Below, one piece after another: positions 44,770 to 54,082 of a stretch of DNA of 64,000 nucleotides (its first letter is position 1; every line of letters begins with the position of its first letter). The stretch is from Pseudomonadota bacterium (lineage in GTDB: Bacteria > Pseudomonadota > Gammaproteobacteria > Steroidobacterales > JBCBZW01), in NCBI GenBank assembly GCA_039193195.1, contig JBCCWS010000028.1, positions 16,462 through 80,461 on the forward strand, given 5' to 3'. The translations under genes and the position numbers were made by a program. A model generated the notes under the pieces. The model did no database searches. It worked only from the letters and a program-made list of their open reading frames with translations, and was not told where the DNA came from.

Positions 44770-44853
44770 TCAGGTGCCCGCGTGTCTCCTGCTAAGGAGA
44801 AGGAGGCCGATAAGGAGGAGGGCAGCGCTGTGACGGATCGTGTTGCTGATCAT
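44770..44853 (-). CDS. leuL: Leucine leader peptide LeuL
   Basis: 27 residues, ATG 44853 to TGA 44770. The peptide contains the run LLLIGLLLL, that is seven Leu codons (CTC or CTT) around one Ile and one Gly. A stem TCTCCT/AGGAGA (44785-44800) overlaps the last Leu codons, and the terminator follows 21 nt after the stop. Arrangement and codon run are those of a ribosome-mediated attenuator: with scarce Leu-tRNA the ribosome stalls and leuA is read. The ribosome site is weak. Confidence 0.88.
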   Translation of the reverse strand: MISNTIRHSAALLLIGLLLLSRRHAGT

Positions 44854-44967
44854 CGTGTGGCCGTTTGCTCTTGGGACGGGGAAACCGTCGACTCCTTGAC
44901 ACCGAAGCAGGCACTTTTGCCCTTGGTCGCAATCGACCCTCGAAGGCAGTAAGCTCGATCGCTCCCG

Positions 44968-44996
44968 ATACAAACACGGGTTTCCAGCAGAGTCAA
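44968..44996 (-). promoter_or_regulatory. Sigma70-type promoter of the leucine operon
   Basis: The minus strand reads TTGACT (44996-44991), 17 nt, TTGTAT (44973-44968), with an extended TG before the -10. RNA would start near 44961, about 108 nt ahead of the leader ATG. The -10 is only moderate. Confidence 0.55.
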
Positions 44997-45022
44997 GCAG
45001 CTGCGAACAAGGGGCAGAGCTA

Positions 45023-46711
45023 GTGGGCAGTGCAGGCAACGGGAGTGAAGGCCGGCGTCACTCCAGCGTAATCGTTGACGGCGTGGAGCGGGCGCCGAGC
45101 CGCGCCATGCTTCGGGCGGTAGGCTTCACCGACGCAGACTTCCGCCGACCACAGGTGGGCGTCGCGTCCACCTGGAGCATGGTCACCCCCTGCAACATGC
45201 ACATCGATGTCTTGGCCAAGGCGGCGGCAGCGGGCGTGGACGAGGCCGGCGGCAAGGCGGTCGTGTTCAACACGATCACTGTGTCGGACGGCATTTCAAT
45301 GGGCACGCCGGGCATGCGCTACTCATTGGTGTCTCGCGAGGTGATAGCCGATTCGATCGAGACGGTGGTGGCGGGCGAAGGCCTTGATGGTGTCATCACG
45401 ATTGGTGGATGCGACAAGAACATGCCTGCGTGCGCCATGGCCATGGCGCGTTTGGATCGGCCCTCCGTGTTTGTGTACGGCGGCACTATCCGGCCCGGTG
45501 CGGGGCGCCGCGACATCGTCTCGGTGTTCGAGGCGGTGGGCGGTCACGCCGCCGGCACCGTGAGTGATGCGGAACTCAAAGACGTCGAGAGCACTGCCAT
45601 TCCAGGCCCAGGCTCCTGCGGCGGCATGTACACGGCGAACACCATGGCCAGCGCGATCGAGGCGCTCGGCCTGTCCCTGCCCGGGAGTAGCGCCCAAGAA
45701 GCGGTGAGCCAGGACAAGCTCGCCGACTGCACGCGCGCAGGTGAGGCCCTGGTACGCCTTGTTCGCGAGGACCTTCGCCCGTCGCATATCCTCTCGCGCG
45801 AGGCCTTTGAGAACGCGATCACCGTGACTATCGCGCTCGGCGGATCCACTAACGCGGTGTTGCACCTGTTGGCCCTGGCCCGCGTCGCCGGGGTGCCACT
45901 CGCGCTCGATGACTTCAGTCGTCTGGGCGCCCGCGTGCCCGTGCTGGCGGACGTACGCCCGAGCGGTCGTCACCTCATGTCCGAGCTCATCGAGATCGGT
46001 GGCATCGCGCCGCTGATGAAGCGCCTGCTCGACAAGGGGCTGCTGCACGGGGACTGCATGACCGTCACGGGCCAGCCGATGGCGGAAAACTTGGCCGACG
46101 TCGAGGACTACCCCGCGGATCAGAGTATCGTCGTGCCCTTCGAGCAACCGATCAAAGCGGATAGCCATCTGGTGGTCCTGCGCGGCAACCTCGCCCCGGA
46201 GGGCGCGGTGGCGAAGATCAGCGGCAAGGAGGGCGAGCGCTTCACCGGCACCGCGCGTGTGTTCGATGCAGAGGAGGCCGCCCTGCGCGCTATCCTCGAC
46301 GGCACCGTGGTGGCCGGCGACGTTATCGTGATCCGCTACGAAGGCCCGAAAGGTGGGCCCGGCATGCGCGAGATGCTGAGTCCCACCTCGGCCATCATCG
46401 GCCGTGGTCTCGGCGCCGACGTGGCGCTGATCACGGACGGCCGCTTCTCGGGCGGTAGCCACGGGTTCGTGGTCGGCCACGTAGCGCCGGAAGCAGCCGC
46501 GGGCGGGCCGATCGCATTGATCGAAGACGGTGACGCGATCACCATCGACGCGGTCGCGCGCAGTATCGAACTTGGTGTGGACGACACCACCCTCGAGGTT
46601 CGGCGTGAGGCCCTGACGCCCCGCCCCCTCGAGACCCGCGGCGTGCTTGGAAAGTACGCACGCCTGGTCGGTAGCGCCAGCGAAGGCGCGGTGACCGACC
46701 TCGACGTCTGA
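45023..46711 (+). CDS. ilvD: Dihydroxy-acid dehydratase
   Basis: 562 residues, GTG start. It dehydrates dihydroxyisovalerate and dihydroxymethylvalerate in valine/isoleucine synthesis. Fe-S and active-site motifs: [43 protein letters not shown], and the C-terminal [20 protein letters not shown]. It is transcribed away from the leu operon and followed 20 nt later by thrA in the same direction, so the two may share a transcript. Confidence 0.96.
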   Translation: MGSAGNGSEGRRHSSVIVDGVERAPSRAMLRAVGFTDADFRRPQVGVASTWSMVTPCNMHIDVLAKAAAAGVDEAGGKAVVFNTITVSDGISMGTPGMRYSLVSREVIADSIETVVAGEGLDGVITIGGCDKNMPACAMAMARLDRPSVFVYGGTIRPGAGRRDIVSVFEAVGGHAAGTVSDAELKDVESTAIPGPGSCGGMYTANTMASAIEALGLSLPGSSAQEAVSQDKLADCTRAGEALVRLVREDLRPSHILSREAFENAITVTIALGGSTNAVLHLLALARVAGVPLALDDFSRLGARVPVLADVRPSGRHLMSELIEIGGIAPLMKRLLDKGLLHGDCMTVTGQPMAENLADVEDYPADQSIVVPFEQPIKADSHLVVLRGNLAPEGAVAKISGKEGERFTGTARVFDAEEAALRAILDGTVVAGDVIVIRYEGPKGGPGMREMLSPTSAIIGRGLGADVALITDGRFSGGSHGFVVGHVAPEAAAGGPIALIEDGDAITIDAVARSIELGVDDTTLEVRREALTPRPLETRGVLGKYARLVGSASEGAVTDLDV

Positions 46712-46731
46712 ACCCTGAAGAGACTCCCACC

Positions 46732-49218
46732 TTGAAACAACCTGGATGGACCATCCACAAGTTCGGCGGCTCTAGCCTGAAGGACGCCGACTGCTTCCGT
46801 CGCGTCGCCGACATTCTCTGTGGAGCCTGCCGCGATGAGCTGCCGCGTCCGCACGGCGTGGTGGTGTCGGCCATGGGCGGTATGACCGACGCACTCCTGA
46901 GTCTGGTCGACCAGGCGGCTGCGGGTCACTCGAGCTTCCGCGAAGGCTTGCAACGCCTGCGCGACCGCTACCGCAACACGGTGATCGAGCTCGTCGCCGA
47001 ACCTACCCGCGAGGAAGTGCTCGCCGCTTGGGAAGACGACGCCGAGGTGATCGTCGATGTGCTCCAGGGTGTGCTCCGCCTACGCTCCTCGTCCCAGCGC
47101 AGCCGTGATCTGGTGGCGGGCTACGGTGAGATCTGGTCCGCGCGATTGCTCGCGGCCGTGCTCGCGAGCGCCCTCGACGAGCGTGATGTCGACTGGGTCG
47201 ACACGCGAGAGGTGATCGTCGTGCGCTGGACTGAGATGGGTCCTAGCGTGCAGTGGGATGCCTCCGGCCAGAGGCTCGGTGCGCTGCTGCCCAGTGATTT
47301 CGATGGGATCAAGGTGGTGACGGGTTTCGTCGCCAGCGACGAGGAGGGCTTGCAGACCACCCTCGGTCGCAACGGCAGCGACTTCACCGCCTCGATCATA
47401 GCGGCGCTGGTCGGCGCCGATGACATTACGATCTGGACCGACGTGACGGGCGTGATGAGTGGCGATCCGCGACGCATCCCGGAAGCAGCCGTGATCGACC
47501 AGATCTCCTACGACGAGGCGATGGAGCTCGCCTACTTCGGCACTAAGGTGATCCATCCCCAGACCATGGGGCCGGCGATCGAACACAACATCCCCATCCA
47601 TATACGCTGCACCTTCGCTCCGGAGCATCCGGGAACGCGGATCACGGCGAACGTAGACGCCAGCCTTCGGGCCAAGGGAATCTCCGCAGTCGAAGACGTG
47701 GCGCTTCTCAACCTCGAGGGCGCGGGCATGATCGGCGTGCCGGGCACGGCAGACCGGCTCTTCGGTGCCCTGCGCGAGGTACACGTCTCGGTGATCATGA
47801 TCTCCCAGGGCAGTTCCGAGCACTCGATCTGTTTCGCCGTGCCTGGGCGTAGCGCGGCGACGGCGGAAGCGGCCGCGCGGCGTGCCTTCGCGGTCGAGCT
47901 GGCGCAGGGGCAGATCCAGGAGATCGACGTGTCCCGCCACTGTTCAATCCTGGCCTTGGTCGGGGACGGCATGATGGGGCGGCCCGGTGTTGCCGCGCGC
48001 CTATTTGGAACCTTAGGTCGTGCCGGCATCAACGTGCGCGCGATCGCCCAGGGCGCGAGCGAGCGCAACATCTCGGTCGTGGTGGACGAGGCAGACACGA
48101 CCCGCGCCCTGCGCGCCGTGCACTCGGGCTTCTACCTCTCAGCCAAGACGCTCTCAATCGGCGTGCTGGGCGAGGGCCACGTGGGCGGGGCGTTGCTCGA
48201 TCAGCTGGCGGCACAGGCCGGCACGCTGCGCGATCGATTCAATCTGGATCTGCGCGTGCGGGCGATTGCCACGTCGCGCACGATGACGCTCGCCGAACGC
48301 CGCGTCGACCTCGATCGTTGGCGCGGGACGCGCGCCGACGAGACGCGCAGGGCAGACCTCGACCAGTTCGTCGATCATGTGCACACCGATCATCTACCCC
48401 ATGCGGTGATCGTCGACTGCACGGCGAGCGAGGTGCCTGCGGCGCGCTACGCGGACTGGCTCGCGCGCGGCGTCCATGTGGTAACACCGAACAAGAAGGC
48501 GCACAGCGGCGACGGCGGCTACTACTCGCTGCTCAAGGCCGTGCAGCGCCGCCACGGCACGCACTTCCTCTACGAGACCACCGTGGGCGCCGGCCTACCG
48601 ATCATCAAGACCTTGCGCGACCTCGTCGACACGGGGGATGAGCTGAAGCAGATCGAAGGGATCTTCTCCGGCACCTTGGCCTACCTGTTCAACGTCTACG
48701 ACGGTGAGGAGGGGTTCGCGGCGCTGGTCTCTGCCGCCCGCGACAAGGGCTACACGGAACCCGACCCACGCGAGGACCTCTCGGGTATGGATGTGGCGCG
48801 CAAGACTGTCATCCTGGCGCGTGAGGCGGGCATGGCGCTCGAACTCAACGAGCTTGGGGTGGAGAGTCTGGTGCCGTCGGGGCTCGAGGACTGTCCGGTG
48901 GATGAGTTCCTCGCGCGCTTCGCCGAGCACGACGAGGCGATGCGCGAACGGGTGCTGCAGGCGACGGCTCGCGACGAGGTGCTGCGCTATGTGGCTCGGC
49001 TGGATTTCGAGACGGGGGAAGCGGGGGTAGCGCTGCAGAGCCTGCCACGCTCTCATCCCTTCGCCATGATGAACCTGACGGACAACATCGTGCGTTTTGT
49101 CACCTCGCGCTACGCGAGCAATCCGCTCATCGTGCAGGGGCCGGGAGCAGGTCCTGAAGTGACGGCTGGCGGAGTATTCGCAGATATCCTACGCTTGGGG
49201 GCCTATCTATCAAGTTAG
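46732..49218 (+). CDS. thrA: Bifunctional aspartate kinase / homoserine dehydrogenase I
   Basis: 828 residues, TTG start. The aspartokinase part (about 1-300) has HKFGGSSLKDA and TLGRNGSDFTASIIAA. Two ACT units follow (about 320-465: GAGMIGVPGTADRLF, then GRPGVAARLFGTLG), which bind threonine for feedback. Homoserine dehydrogenase (about 474-828) has the Rossmann GVLGEGHVGGALLDQL, TPNKKAHSGDGGYY and GIFSGTLAYLFNVYDG. This fused form is characteristic of gammaproteobacteria. No thr leader attenuator was found upstream, and thrB does not follow. Confidence 0.96.
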   Translation: MKQPGWTIHKFGGSSLKDADCFRRVADILCGACRDELPRPHGVVVSAMGGMTDALLSLVDQAAAGHSSFREGLQRLRDRYRNTVIELVAEPTREEVLAAWEDDAEVIVDVLQGVLRLRSSSQRSRDLVAGYGEIWSARLLAAVLASALDERDVDWVDTREVIVVRWTEMGPSVQWDASGQRLGALLPSDFDGIKVVTGFVASDEEGLQTTLGRNGSDFTASIIAALVGADDITIWTDVTGVMSGDPRRIPEAAVIDQISYDEAMELAYFGTKVIHPQTMGPAIEHNIPIHIRCTFAPEHPGTRITANVDASLRAKGISAVEDVALLNLEGAGMIGVPGTADRLFGALREVHVSVIMISQGSSEHSICFAVPGRSAATAEAAARRAFAVELAQGQIQEIDVSRHCSILALVGDGMMGRPGVAARLFGTLGRAGINVRAIAQGASERNISVVVDEADTTRALRAVHSGFYLSAKTLSIGVLGEGHVGGALLDQLAAQAGTLRDRFNLDLRVRAIATSRTMTLAERRVDLDRWRGTRADETRRADLDQFVDHVHTDHLPHAVIVDCTASEVPAARYADWLARGVHVVTPNKKAHSGDGGYYSLLKAVQRRHGTHFLYETTVGAGLPIIKTLRDLVDTGDELKQIEGIFSGTLAYLFNVYDGEEGFAALVSAARDKGYTEPDPREDLSGMDVARKTVILAREAGMALELNELGVESLVPSGLEDCPVDEFLARFAEHDEAMRERVLQATARDEVLRYVARLDFETGEAGVALQSLPRSHPFAMMNLTDNIVRFVTSRYASNPLIVQGPGAGPEVTAGGVFADILRLGAYLSS

Positions 49219-49607
49219 GCTAAGATGGGGTTCCTAGGAGTGAGATGTAGTGGGTCTTGTTCAGCAACCCATCGGTGAGCGATGACAGTCCGTCGTTGGA
49301 GGGCTTGTTCCGGAAGTTGAAGGGCGCGCCAGCGTACCTAATAAAAATCATCGCGCGTGCGCAGGAGGCTCGCGCCTGGGTCCATCGCTTCGTTCAGTGG
49401 TGAGCGAGGCGCACCGACGCAGGGCGATTTCGCTACCTGACACCGGGGCAGCGGCATCGTGCAGCCGATCTGGGTAATGTGGTTGAAGCCTCCGAGGTTC
49501 CCCCGCGGGGTCAGGAGCACCTTCGGATCGACGATGAGTTCGTCGCGAGCGCAAAGGGCGTTCATCTCGGCTGAACTCGAGTAGCAGGATTTTTGGAGAC
49601 TACGCTA
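49219..49607 (+). other. 389-nt stretch without a convincing gene
   Basis: No plus-strand gene is visible after thrA. On the minus strand 49338-49565 an open frame of 75 residues has protein-like composition with five Cys (LIVDPKVLLTPRGNLGGFNH, then IGCTMPLPRC), but no ribosome site; an in-frame TAG lies a few codons upstream of the open stretch. It may be a remnant of a secreted Cys-rich protein. No repeat, promoter or terminator stands out. Confidence 0.4.
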
Positions 49608-50928
49608 GTGAGTCAATCAATGAGTGAGAGCGCAACAGCCTCGAGGCCGAGTACGAGGGGTAACTTCCGCTGCTTTGGAGCGGTCAGCTGCTAACGCAAC
49701 TCGGCGGTAACATCCTCATCGTGACGATCGTGTTCTGGCTCAAGCTCGAGACTCAATCCGCGGCCTTGGCCGGTGCGATGATGATGGCGGTGACCCTGCC
49801 GGCCGTCCTACTGGCGCCCGTAGGCGGGGCCTTGGCCGACCTCCTGCCCAAGAAGCACATTCTCATCTTCTTCGATAGCATCAATGGCCTGATGCTGCTG
49901 ATTTGTTCCGCCGTACTCATGTCGTCGGCGGACTCGATGACGGTCATCGCGGTGATGTTCGCGGTGGCGATCCTATACGGGGCGACGACCGCCTTCTTCG
50001 GTCCAGCCCTCATGTCTTTTATCCCAGAGCTGGTGCGCTAGGAGAACATCCAGAAGTCCAACTCCATGATCGAAGGCACCAAACAGTTGGCGATGCTGTT
50101 CGGTCAGGCGACGGGCGCCTTCTTCTACCGCGTGTTCGGCGCTGGACTGGTCACGCTCGTAAATGGGATCTTGTTCCTGGTATCGGCGCTATTGGAGAGC
50201 TTTATCCGGGTGCCGAATAGGAAACCACCTGCTGGTGAGGCGCTCGAGGCGTCTGAGGATGGGGGCACGGTAAGCACCAGAGGCAAATTCGCCTGGTATT
50301 CAATAATGTGGTCGAGGGCCTGCGCTACGTGTGGTCTACGCCAGGTCTGCGCAATGTCTTCTTTGCGACGTCGATCATCAACTTCTTCTTGGCACCGGTG
50401 ATCATGCTGCTGCCGTTTTTCGTCGAAGACACGCTGGGGCTGCGGGCGGAGTGGTACGGCTCGCTGATGATCGCGCTCAGCCTGGGCGTGATTACCGGCT
50501 ATGGAATTAGCGGCGTGGTGAAGGTGGCGAACGATGTGCGCGACAAGGTACTGTTTGCGGCACTCATCGTGCTTTCCGTGTCCTTCGGTGCGCTGGGCTA
50601 TGCGAGCAGTATCTACTTTGCGTGGGGGGCGATCTTCCTGGCGGGCACGAGCAGTGGATTTGTCAGCGTGAACTTTCTCACCATTCTGCAAACGCAAACG
50701 GAGGGGCACCTCCGGGGGCGGGTGTTCGGATACCTCACCACGCTTACCGGAGGACTGGCGCCATTCGCGTCTGGCATATCGGGCGTGGTGGCAGATTTGA
50801 CGGGCAAGAACATCCCGATGATCTACCTCGCCTGCGGAGTCTGTACGTTGCTGAGCTGCTGCGTGTTCATTCTCAATCGTGAGTTTCGAGCGTTCTTGCG
50901 CTTCCGATTGGAGCCTGCGGAAGCGTAG
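49608..50928 (+). pseudogene. MFS transporter (macrolide-efflux/DHA3-like), decayed
   Basis: The gene runs through three frames. The N terminus (GTG 49608 or ATG 49620) ends in NFR near 49670. A lost base there shifts to LWSGQLLTQLGGNILIVTIV in another frame. That frame meets a TAG at 50039-50041, then continues ENIQKSNSMIEGTKQLAMLF to about 50290. A further shift leads to VVEGLRYVWSTPGLRNVFFA and runs to 50928. The conserved helices and the NxMIEGTKQ motif fit the MFS family of Mef/DHA3 efflux pumps. Three lesions in one gene make this a true pseudogene. Confidence 0.85.
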
Positions 50929-51275
50929 GCATCAGCGGCGTAGGCCAACGCCTACGCGGTCTGCTGGGGGCTTTTCGCGGGCAAGAACCCAGCCTGCCGC
51001 CTATGGACCGCTCAGCATCTCGGGCATGAGCCCAAGCGTGCTCGACCGGTTCCCCTCCGCCATGATCACTTTTGCGAGAGAAGGTATGCCCATAGCGCCG
51101 GCGCAAAGCGCGTCAGAGAATACCTCGCGCGTCCCTTAGGCGTTCCAACCGGCTTCCGGCGCCTCGCGCGCTCTGGAGCTGATTCGGCGCCCGCTTCAGG
51201 TGCAGGAGTGAGATGCCGAGCTGATAGCGCTGCAACTACCGGCAGTCCACAAGACTCTTCGACAGGAGCCTGATC
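50929..51275 (+). other. 347-nt intergenic stretch with one stem-loop
   Basis: A perfect stem GCGTAGGC/GCCTACGC with loop CAAC lies at 50938-50957, just after the transporter pseudogene, and looks like its former terminator. The rest shows no gene or promoter that can be supported beyond the AGGAG site for the next gene near 51264-51268. Confidence 0.4.
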
Positions 51276-52727
51276 GTGCCCGCTACACCCACCTTGAATC
51301 CGGCAACTACGGCCGCGGGAGCGCCGCGACAACGTGCGCAGTGCCGATACGATCGCAGGGTGGCTGGCGTTGGCCCTATCGTCGTAGGGGTATTCGTCGT
51401 TCTCACTCACGCGCTGCAAGCGGTGGCTCGCGAGCCGATCGATCGGATTGAGCTGGAGGCTTTTCTTGATGGCGTCGTCGACACCGCGATGGAAGAGGCC
51501 GGGGTTGTCGGCGTCACCCTGGCGGTGACGCAAAACGACCAGCTCGTGGTGCTCAAAGGGTACGGGTACGCAAAATTCGAAGCGCAGCTTGGCGTAGATC
51601 CCGAAAGGACGCTGTTCCGAATCGGCTCGGTCAGCAAGCTGTTCACCTATACCGGACTTATGCAGTTACGCGAGCAGGGGAAGGTCGATTTCGACACAGA
51701 TGTAAATCAATACCTAAGCACTCTGAGGGTACCGGCTACGTACGATCAGTCAGTGACCCTTCGCCACTTGTTCACACACAGTGCCGGCTTCGAGGAGCGC
51801 ATAGTGCGGCTGTTTGGCGATAGCGTTGAAGACATGGTGCCCCTCAGCGATATCTTGAACGCGGAGCTTCCCCCGCGCGTGCGCCCGCCCGGCCTTGTCT
51901 CGAGTTATGCCAATCACGGTGTGGGACTTGCCGGACTCGTGCTTGAAGAAGTAAGCGGTCAGTCTTGGGAAGACTACGTTCAGGAGCACATTCTGAACCC
52001 GCTCCGTATGGTCGACGCGACCCCGTATCAGCCGATTCCCGCGGAACTTGCCTCTCAGATGTCCGAAGGGTTTCGATCGATCGACGGACAAGCAACCGCT
52101 CAGCCCTTCGTCTTTGTGCCCATGGGGGCGGCAGGTGGCATAAGCGCAAGTGCGCTCGCCATGACTCGCTTCGCGCGCGCACACCTCGGCGACGGCAGCG
52201 TGGACGGAGCGCGCATCTTGAGCCCCACCTCGGCGGCGCTCATGCGCCAGCCCTACTTTGAGGTTCATCCCAACATCAGGCCTTGGCTCTACGGATTCGC
52301 TAATTACTCCGCGGGTGATGTATTCGTCTACGGTCACTCCGGTGGCACAAGATACTTTGCCACCCAGCTGTTGCTGATTCCCGATCACAACATCAGCGTT
52401 TTTGTGTCGGCCAACTCACAGGCTGGCAATCACGTGACTTCCGCGGTTCACAGGCACTTCTTGGATCGCTACTTTGCACCGGAGAGACTGTCCGTCGGAC
52501 CGTACGTGTCCGGCGATGTGAGTGCGTACACGGGCAGCTGGTCAAGCTATCGAAATCCGCAGACCACGCCGGATAGCCTGCTGCGACTCACCCGGGAGGT
52601 GAGGATCACGAGGGCCGCGGGTGATCGACTTCGGGTTACCGGTCTGGATCGAAATCCAACGTTCTGGGTGCCTGGCGACGAGGGAGAGTTTCAGCGCGAA
52701 GGCGACAAGGAAACCTTGATTTTCTAA
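51276..52727 (+). CDS. Class C beta-lactamase-like serine hydrolase (penicillin-binding-protein fold), truncated
   Basis: 483 residues, GTG start with AGGAG 7 nt upstream. N-terminal signal or anchor at about 30-51. Active-site motifs: S118-x-x-K121 (IGSVSKLF), Y211-A-N213, and HSGGTRYF as the third motif. These are AmpC-fold esterases or peptidases acting outside the cytoplasm. The frame stops at TAA 52725-52727 after KETLIF. The downstream frame is the same and encodes the membrane domain that such proteins normally carry, so this is probably the front half of a gene broken by one stop. Confidence 0.85.
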   Translation: MPATPTLNPATTAAGAPRQRAQCRYDRRVAGVGPIVVGVFVVLTHALQAVAREPIDRIELEAFLDGVVDTAMEEAGVVGVTLAVTQNDQLVVLKGYGYAKFEAQLGVDPERTLFRIGSVSKLFTYTGLMQLREQGKVDFDTDVNQYLSTLRVPATYDQSVTLRHLFTHSAGFEERIVRLFGDSVEDMVPLSDILNAELPPRVRPPGLVSSYANHGVGLAGLVLEEVSGQSWEDYVQEHILNPLRMVDATPYQPIPAELASQMSEGFRSIDGQATAQPFVFVPMGAAGGISASALAMTRFARAHLGDGSVDGARILSPTSAALMRQPYFEVHPNIRPWLYGFANYSAGDVFVYGHSGGTRYFATQLLLIPDHNISVFVSANSQAGNHVTSAVHRHFLDRYFAPERLSVGPYVSGDVSAYTGSWSSYRNPQTTPDSLLRLTREVRITRAAGDRLRVTGLDRNPTFWVPGDEGEFQREGDKETLIF

Positions 52728-53228
52728 GCCATCGCCAACAAGCCCACGATGTTGGTAGGCACTGTCTTGAGTTCCTACTACAAGCTGCGCTGGTGGGAAA
52801 CGGCGTCGGTCCAGCTCGGCTTTCTGGCGCTGGTGGCATCGATCAGCCTCTGGTACCTGCTTGCCTGGCCTCTGAGGATCGTGCGAGGTCTCTGGGGAAC
52901 TGCGAGGGAGGACGCAGCGATCCAGTCCCTTTGTCGTGCGCGGCAGGCCGCGTGGCTGCAGGCGCTGGCGGTCGCGGTTGTTCTGGTGGGCGCCCTGGGC
53001 CTCAACGAAGAGATCGTCTTCGGCGTGACGGCGCCGTTGAAGATCATGCTGACGGCAAGCTACCTGATCCTGCTCACCGTCGCGTTCTATGGGTTTCGTC
53101 TGCTGCCGTTGCTGCGCTCTGGGGCGACGCCAGGTGCAAAGGGATTTCATAGCTTCTATATCACTCTAGGCGCGCTGTTCAGCGCCGATCTGGCATATTG
53201 GAACCTCTACGGGCCGTATCGATGGTGA
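52728..53228 (+). pseudogene. C-terminal membrane domain separated from the serine hydrolase
   Basis: The same frame as the hydrolase continues past its TAA: AIANKPTMLVGTVLSSYYKL RWWETASVQL, then about four transmembrane helices (LGFLALVASISLWYLLAWPL; WLQALAVAVVLVGALGL; KIMLTASYLILLTVAFYGF; FYITLGALFSADLAYW). The first ATG is at 52749 and has no ribosome site. In related hydrolases a WYE/WWE segment and C-terminal helices follow the catalytic domain directly. A few residues seem missing around the stop, so a small deletion is possible too. Confidence 0.65.
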
Positions 53229-53308
53229 TCGCGCAAGCGCCGTTCGCAGCACCTGTAGGCGTGTGAACGATAGGCTCCGAGCACGCTGTGGCGTCCTAGC
53301 CCGGACTC

Positions 53309-53638
53309 CTAGTGCTGGACGGACTGGGAAAAGAGCTGGATTACCATCACGCCCGCGATGATTAGGGCGATGCCCGCGATCGCGGCTACGTCCGGAACTT
53401 CCTTGAACCACACGGCGCCGAGGCCGGTGATGAGGACGATTCCTACACCGGACCAGATGGCGTAGGCGATACCAACGGGGATGAACTTCAGCACCAGCGA
53501 TAAGAAGTAGAAAGACACCATGTAGCCGGCGACGCAGATGGTGCTCGCCGTGGCGTTGCTGAAGTTATCCGACGCCTTAAGCGAGATCGTGGCCGTGACC
53601 TCCGATGCGATCGCGATAGCTAGGTAGATCCACCCCAT
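53309..53638 (-). CDS. Small multidrug resistance (SMR) family transporter
   Basis: 109 residues with four transmembrane helices. The essential membrane Glu13 is in IASEVTATISLK, and AYAIWSGVGIVLITGLGAV and IPVGIAYAIWSG match the SMR fold (EmrE side rather than the Gdx/SugE side by the Trp-Ser-Gly loop). It exports cationic compounds by proton antiport. First genes upstream on the same strand are an NTF2-like protein and an EamA transporter. Confidence 0.88.
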   Translation of the reverse strand: MGWIYLAIAIASEVTATISLKASDNFSNATASTICVAGYMVSFYFLSLVLKFIPVGIAYAIWSGVGIVLITGLGAVWFKEVPDVAAIAGIALIIAGVMVIQLFSQSVQH

Positions 53639-53665
53639 CGAACGCTCCTTGTGCTTTTGTGCTGC

Positions 53666-54055
53666 CTAGGTCAGCGTGACGAACAATTCCGCGTGGATCA
53701 TCCAACGCCCGCCCGCCAGCTTCCAGTAGGCCGTGTAGTGCCCCTGGTCGACCACGCGCGTGTCGCCGCCCGACAGGCGTTCGTAGCCGGTCCACCGGCC
53801 CAGCTCCACCGCACGCGTGCACCCTTCGGCGACGGTCACCGACTCGGTGGCGCGCAGGAAATACGGTTTGGTAGGGGCGCTAAAGATGTTGCGCGCGAGC
53901 TTTCTGAGTTCACCGCGGGTGCGAATGTGCCCGCCGTTGCCCGCCGTGCCGACGTAGTCGCCGTCGATCGACGCCATGAAGATGCTGAGATCTCCCTGCT
54001 CCAGCGCGTCGTTGGACAGCTGGCGTACGCTGCGAATGTCTTCGTCTGCGGCCAT
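53666..54055 (-). CDS. NTF2-like (SnoaL/DUF4440-type) protein
   Basis: 129 residues. Cone-shaped NTF2 fold: N-terminal helix DIRSVRQLSNDALEQGDLSI FMASIDGDYVG, then GHIRTRGELRKLARNIFSA and C-terminal strands DQGHYTAYWKLAGGRWMIHAE. No signal peptide. Members bind small molecules or act as hydrolases or isomerases; nothing more specific can be said. It starts 27 nt after the EamA gene. Confidence 0.75.
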   Translation of the reverse strand: MAADEDIRSVRQLSNDALEQGDLSIFMASIDGDYVGTAGNGGHIRTRGELRKLARNIFSAPTKPYFLRATESVTVAEGCTRAVELGRWTGYERLSGGDTRVVDQGHYTAYWKLAGGRWMIHAELFVTLT

Positions 54056-54082
54056 CGTGGTGGTCCTCCTAGCCGGTCACCA

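Noticed and set aside
45323..46480. 385-codon minus-strand frame across ilvD
   Set aside because: The plus strand encodes an unmistakable dihydroxy-acid dehydratase; the antisense product has no recognisable domain.
46712..46731. Threonine/isoleucine attenuator before thrA
   Set aside because: Only 20 nt separate ilvD and thrA, with no leader peptide or hairpin.
50879..51139. 86-codon plus-strand frame after the MFS remnant
   Set aside because: It starts inside the transporter pseudogene, overlaps its end, has no ribosome site and has low-complexity content.
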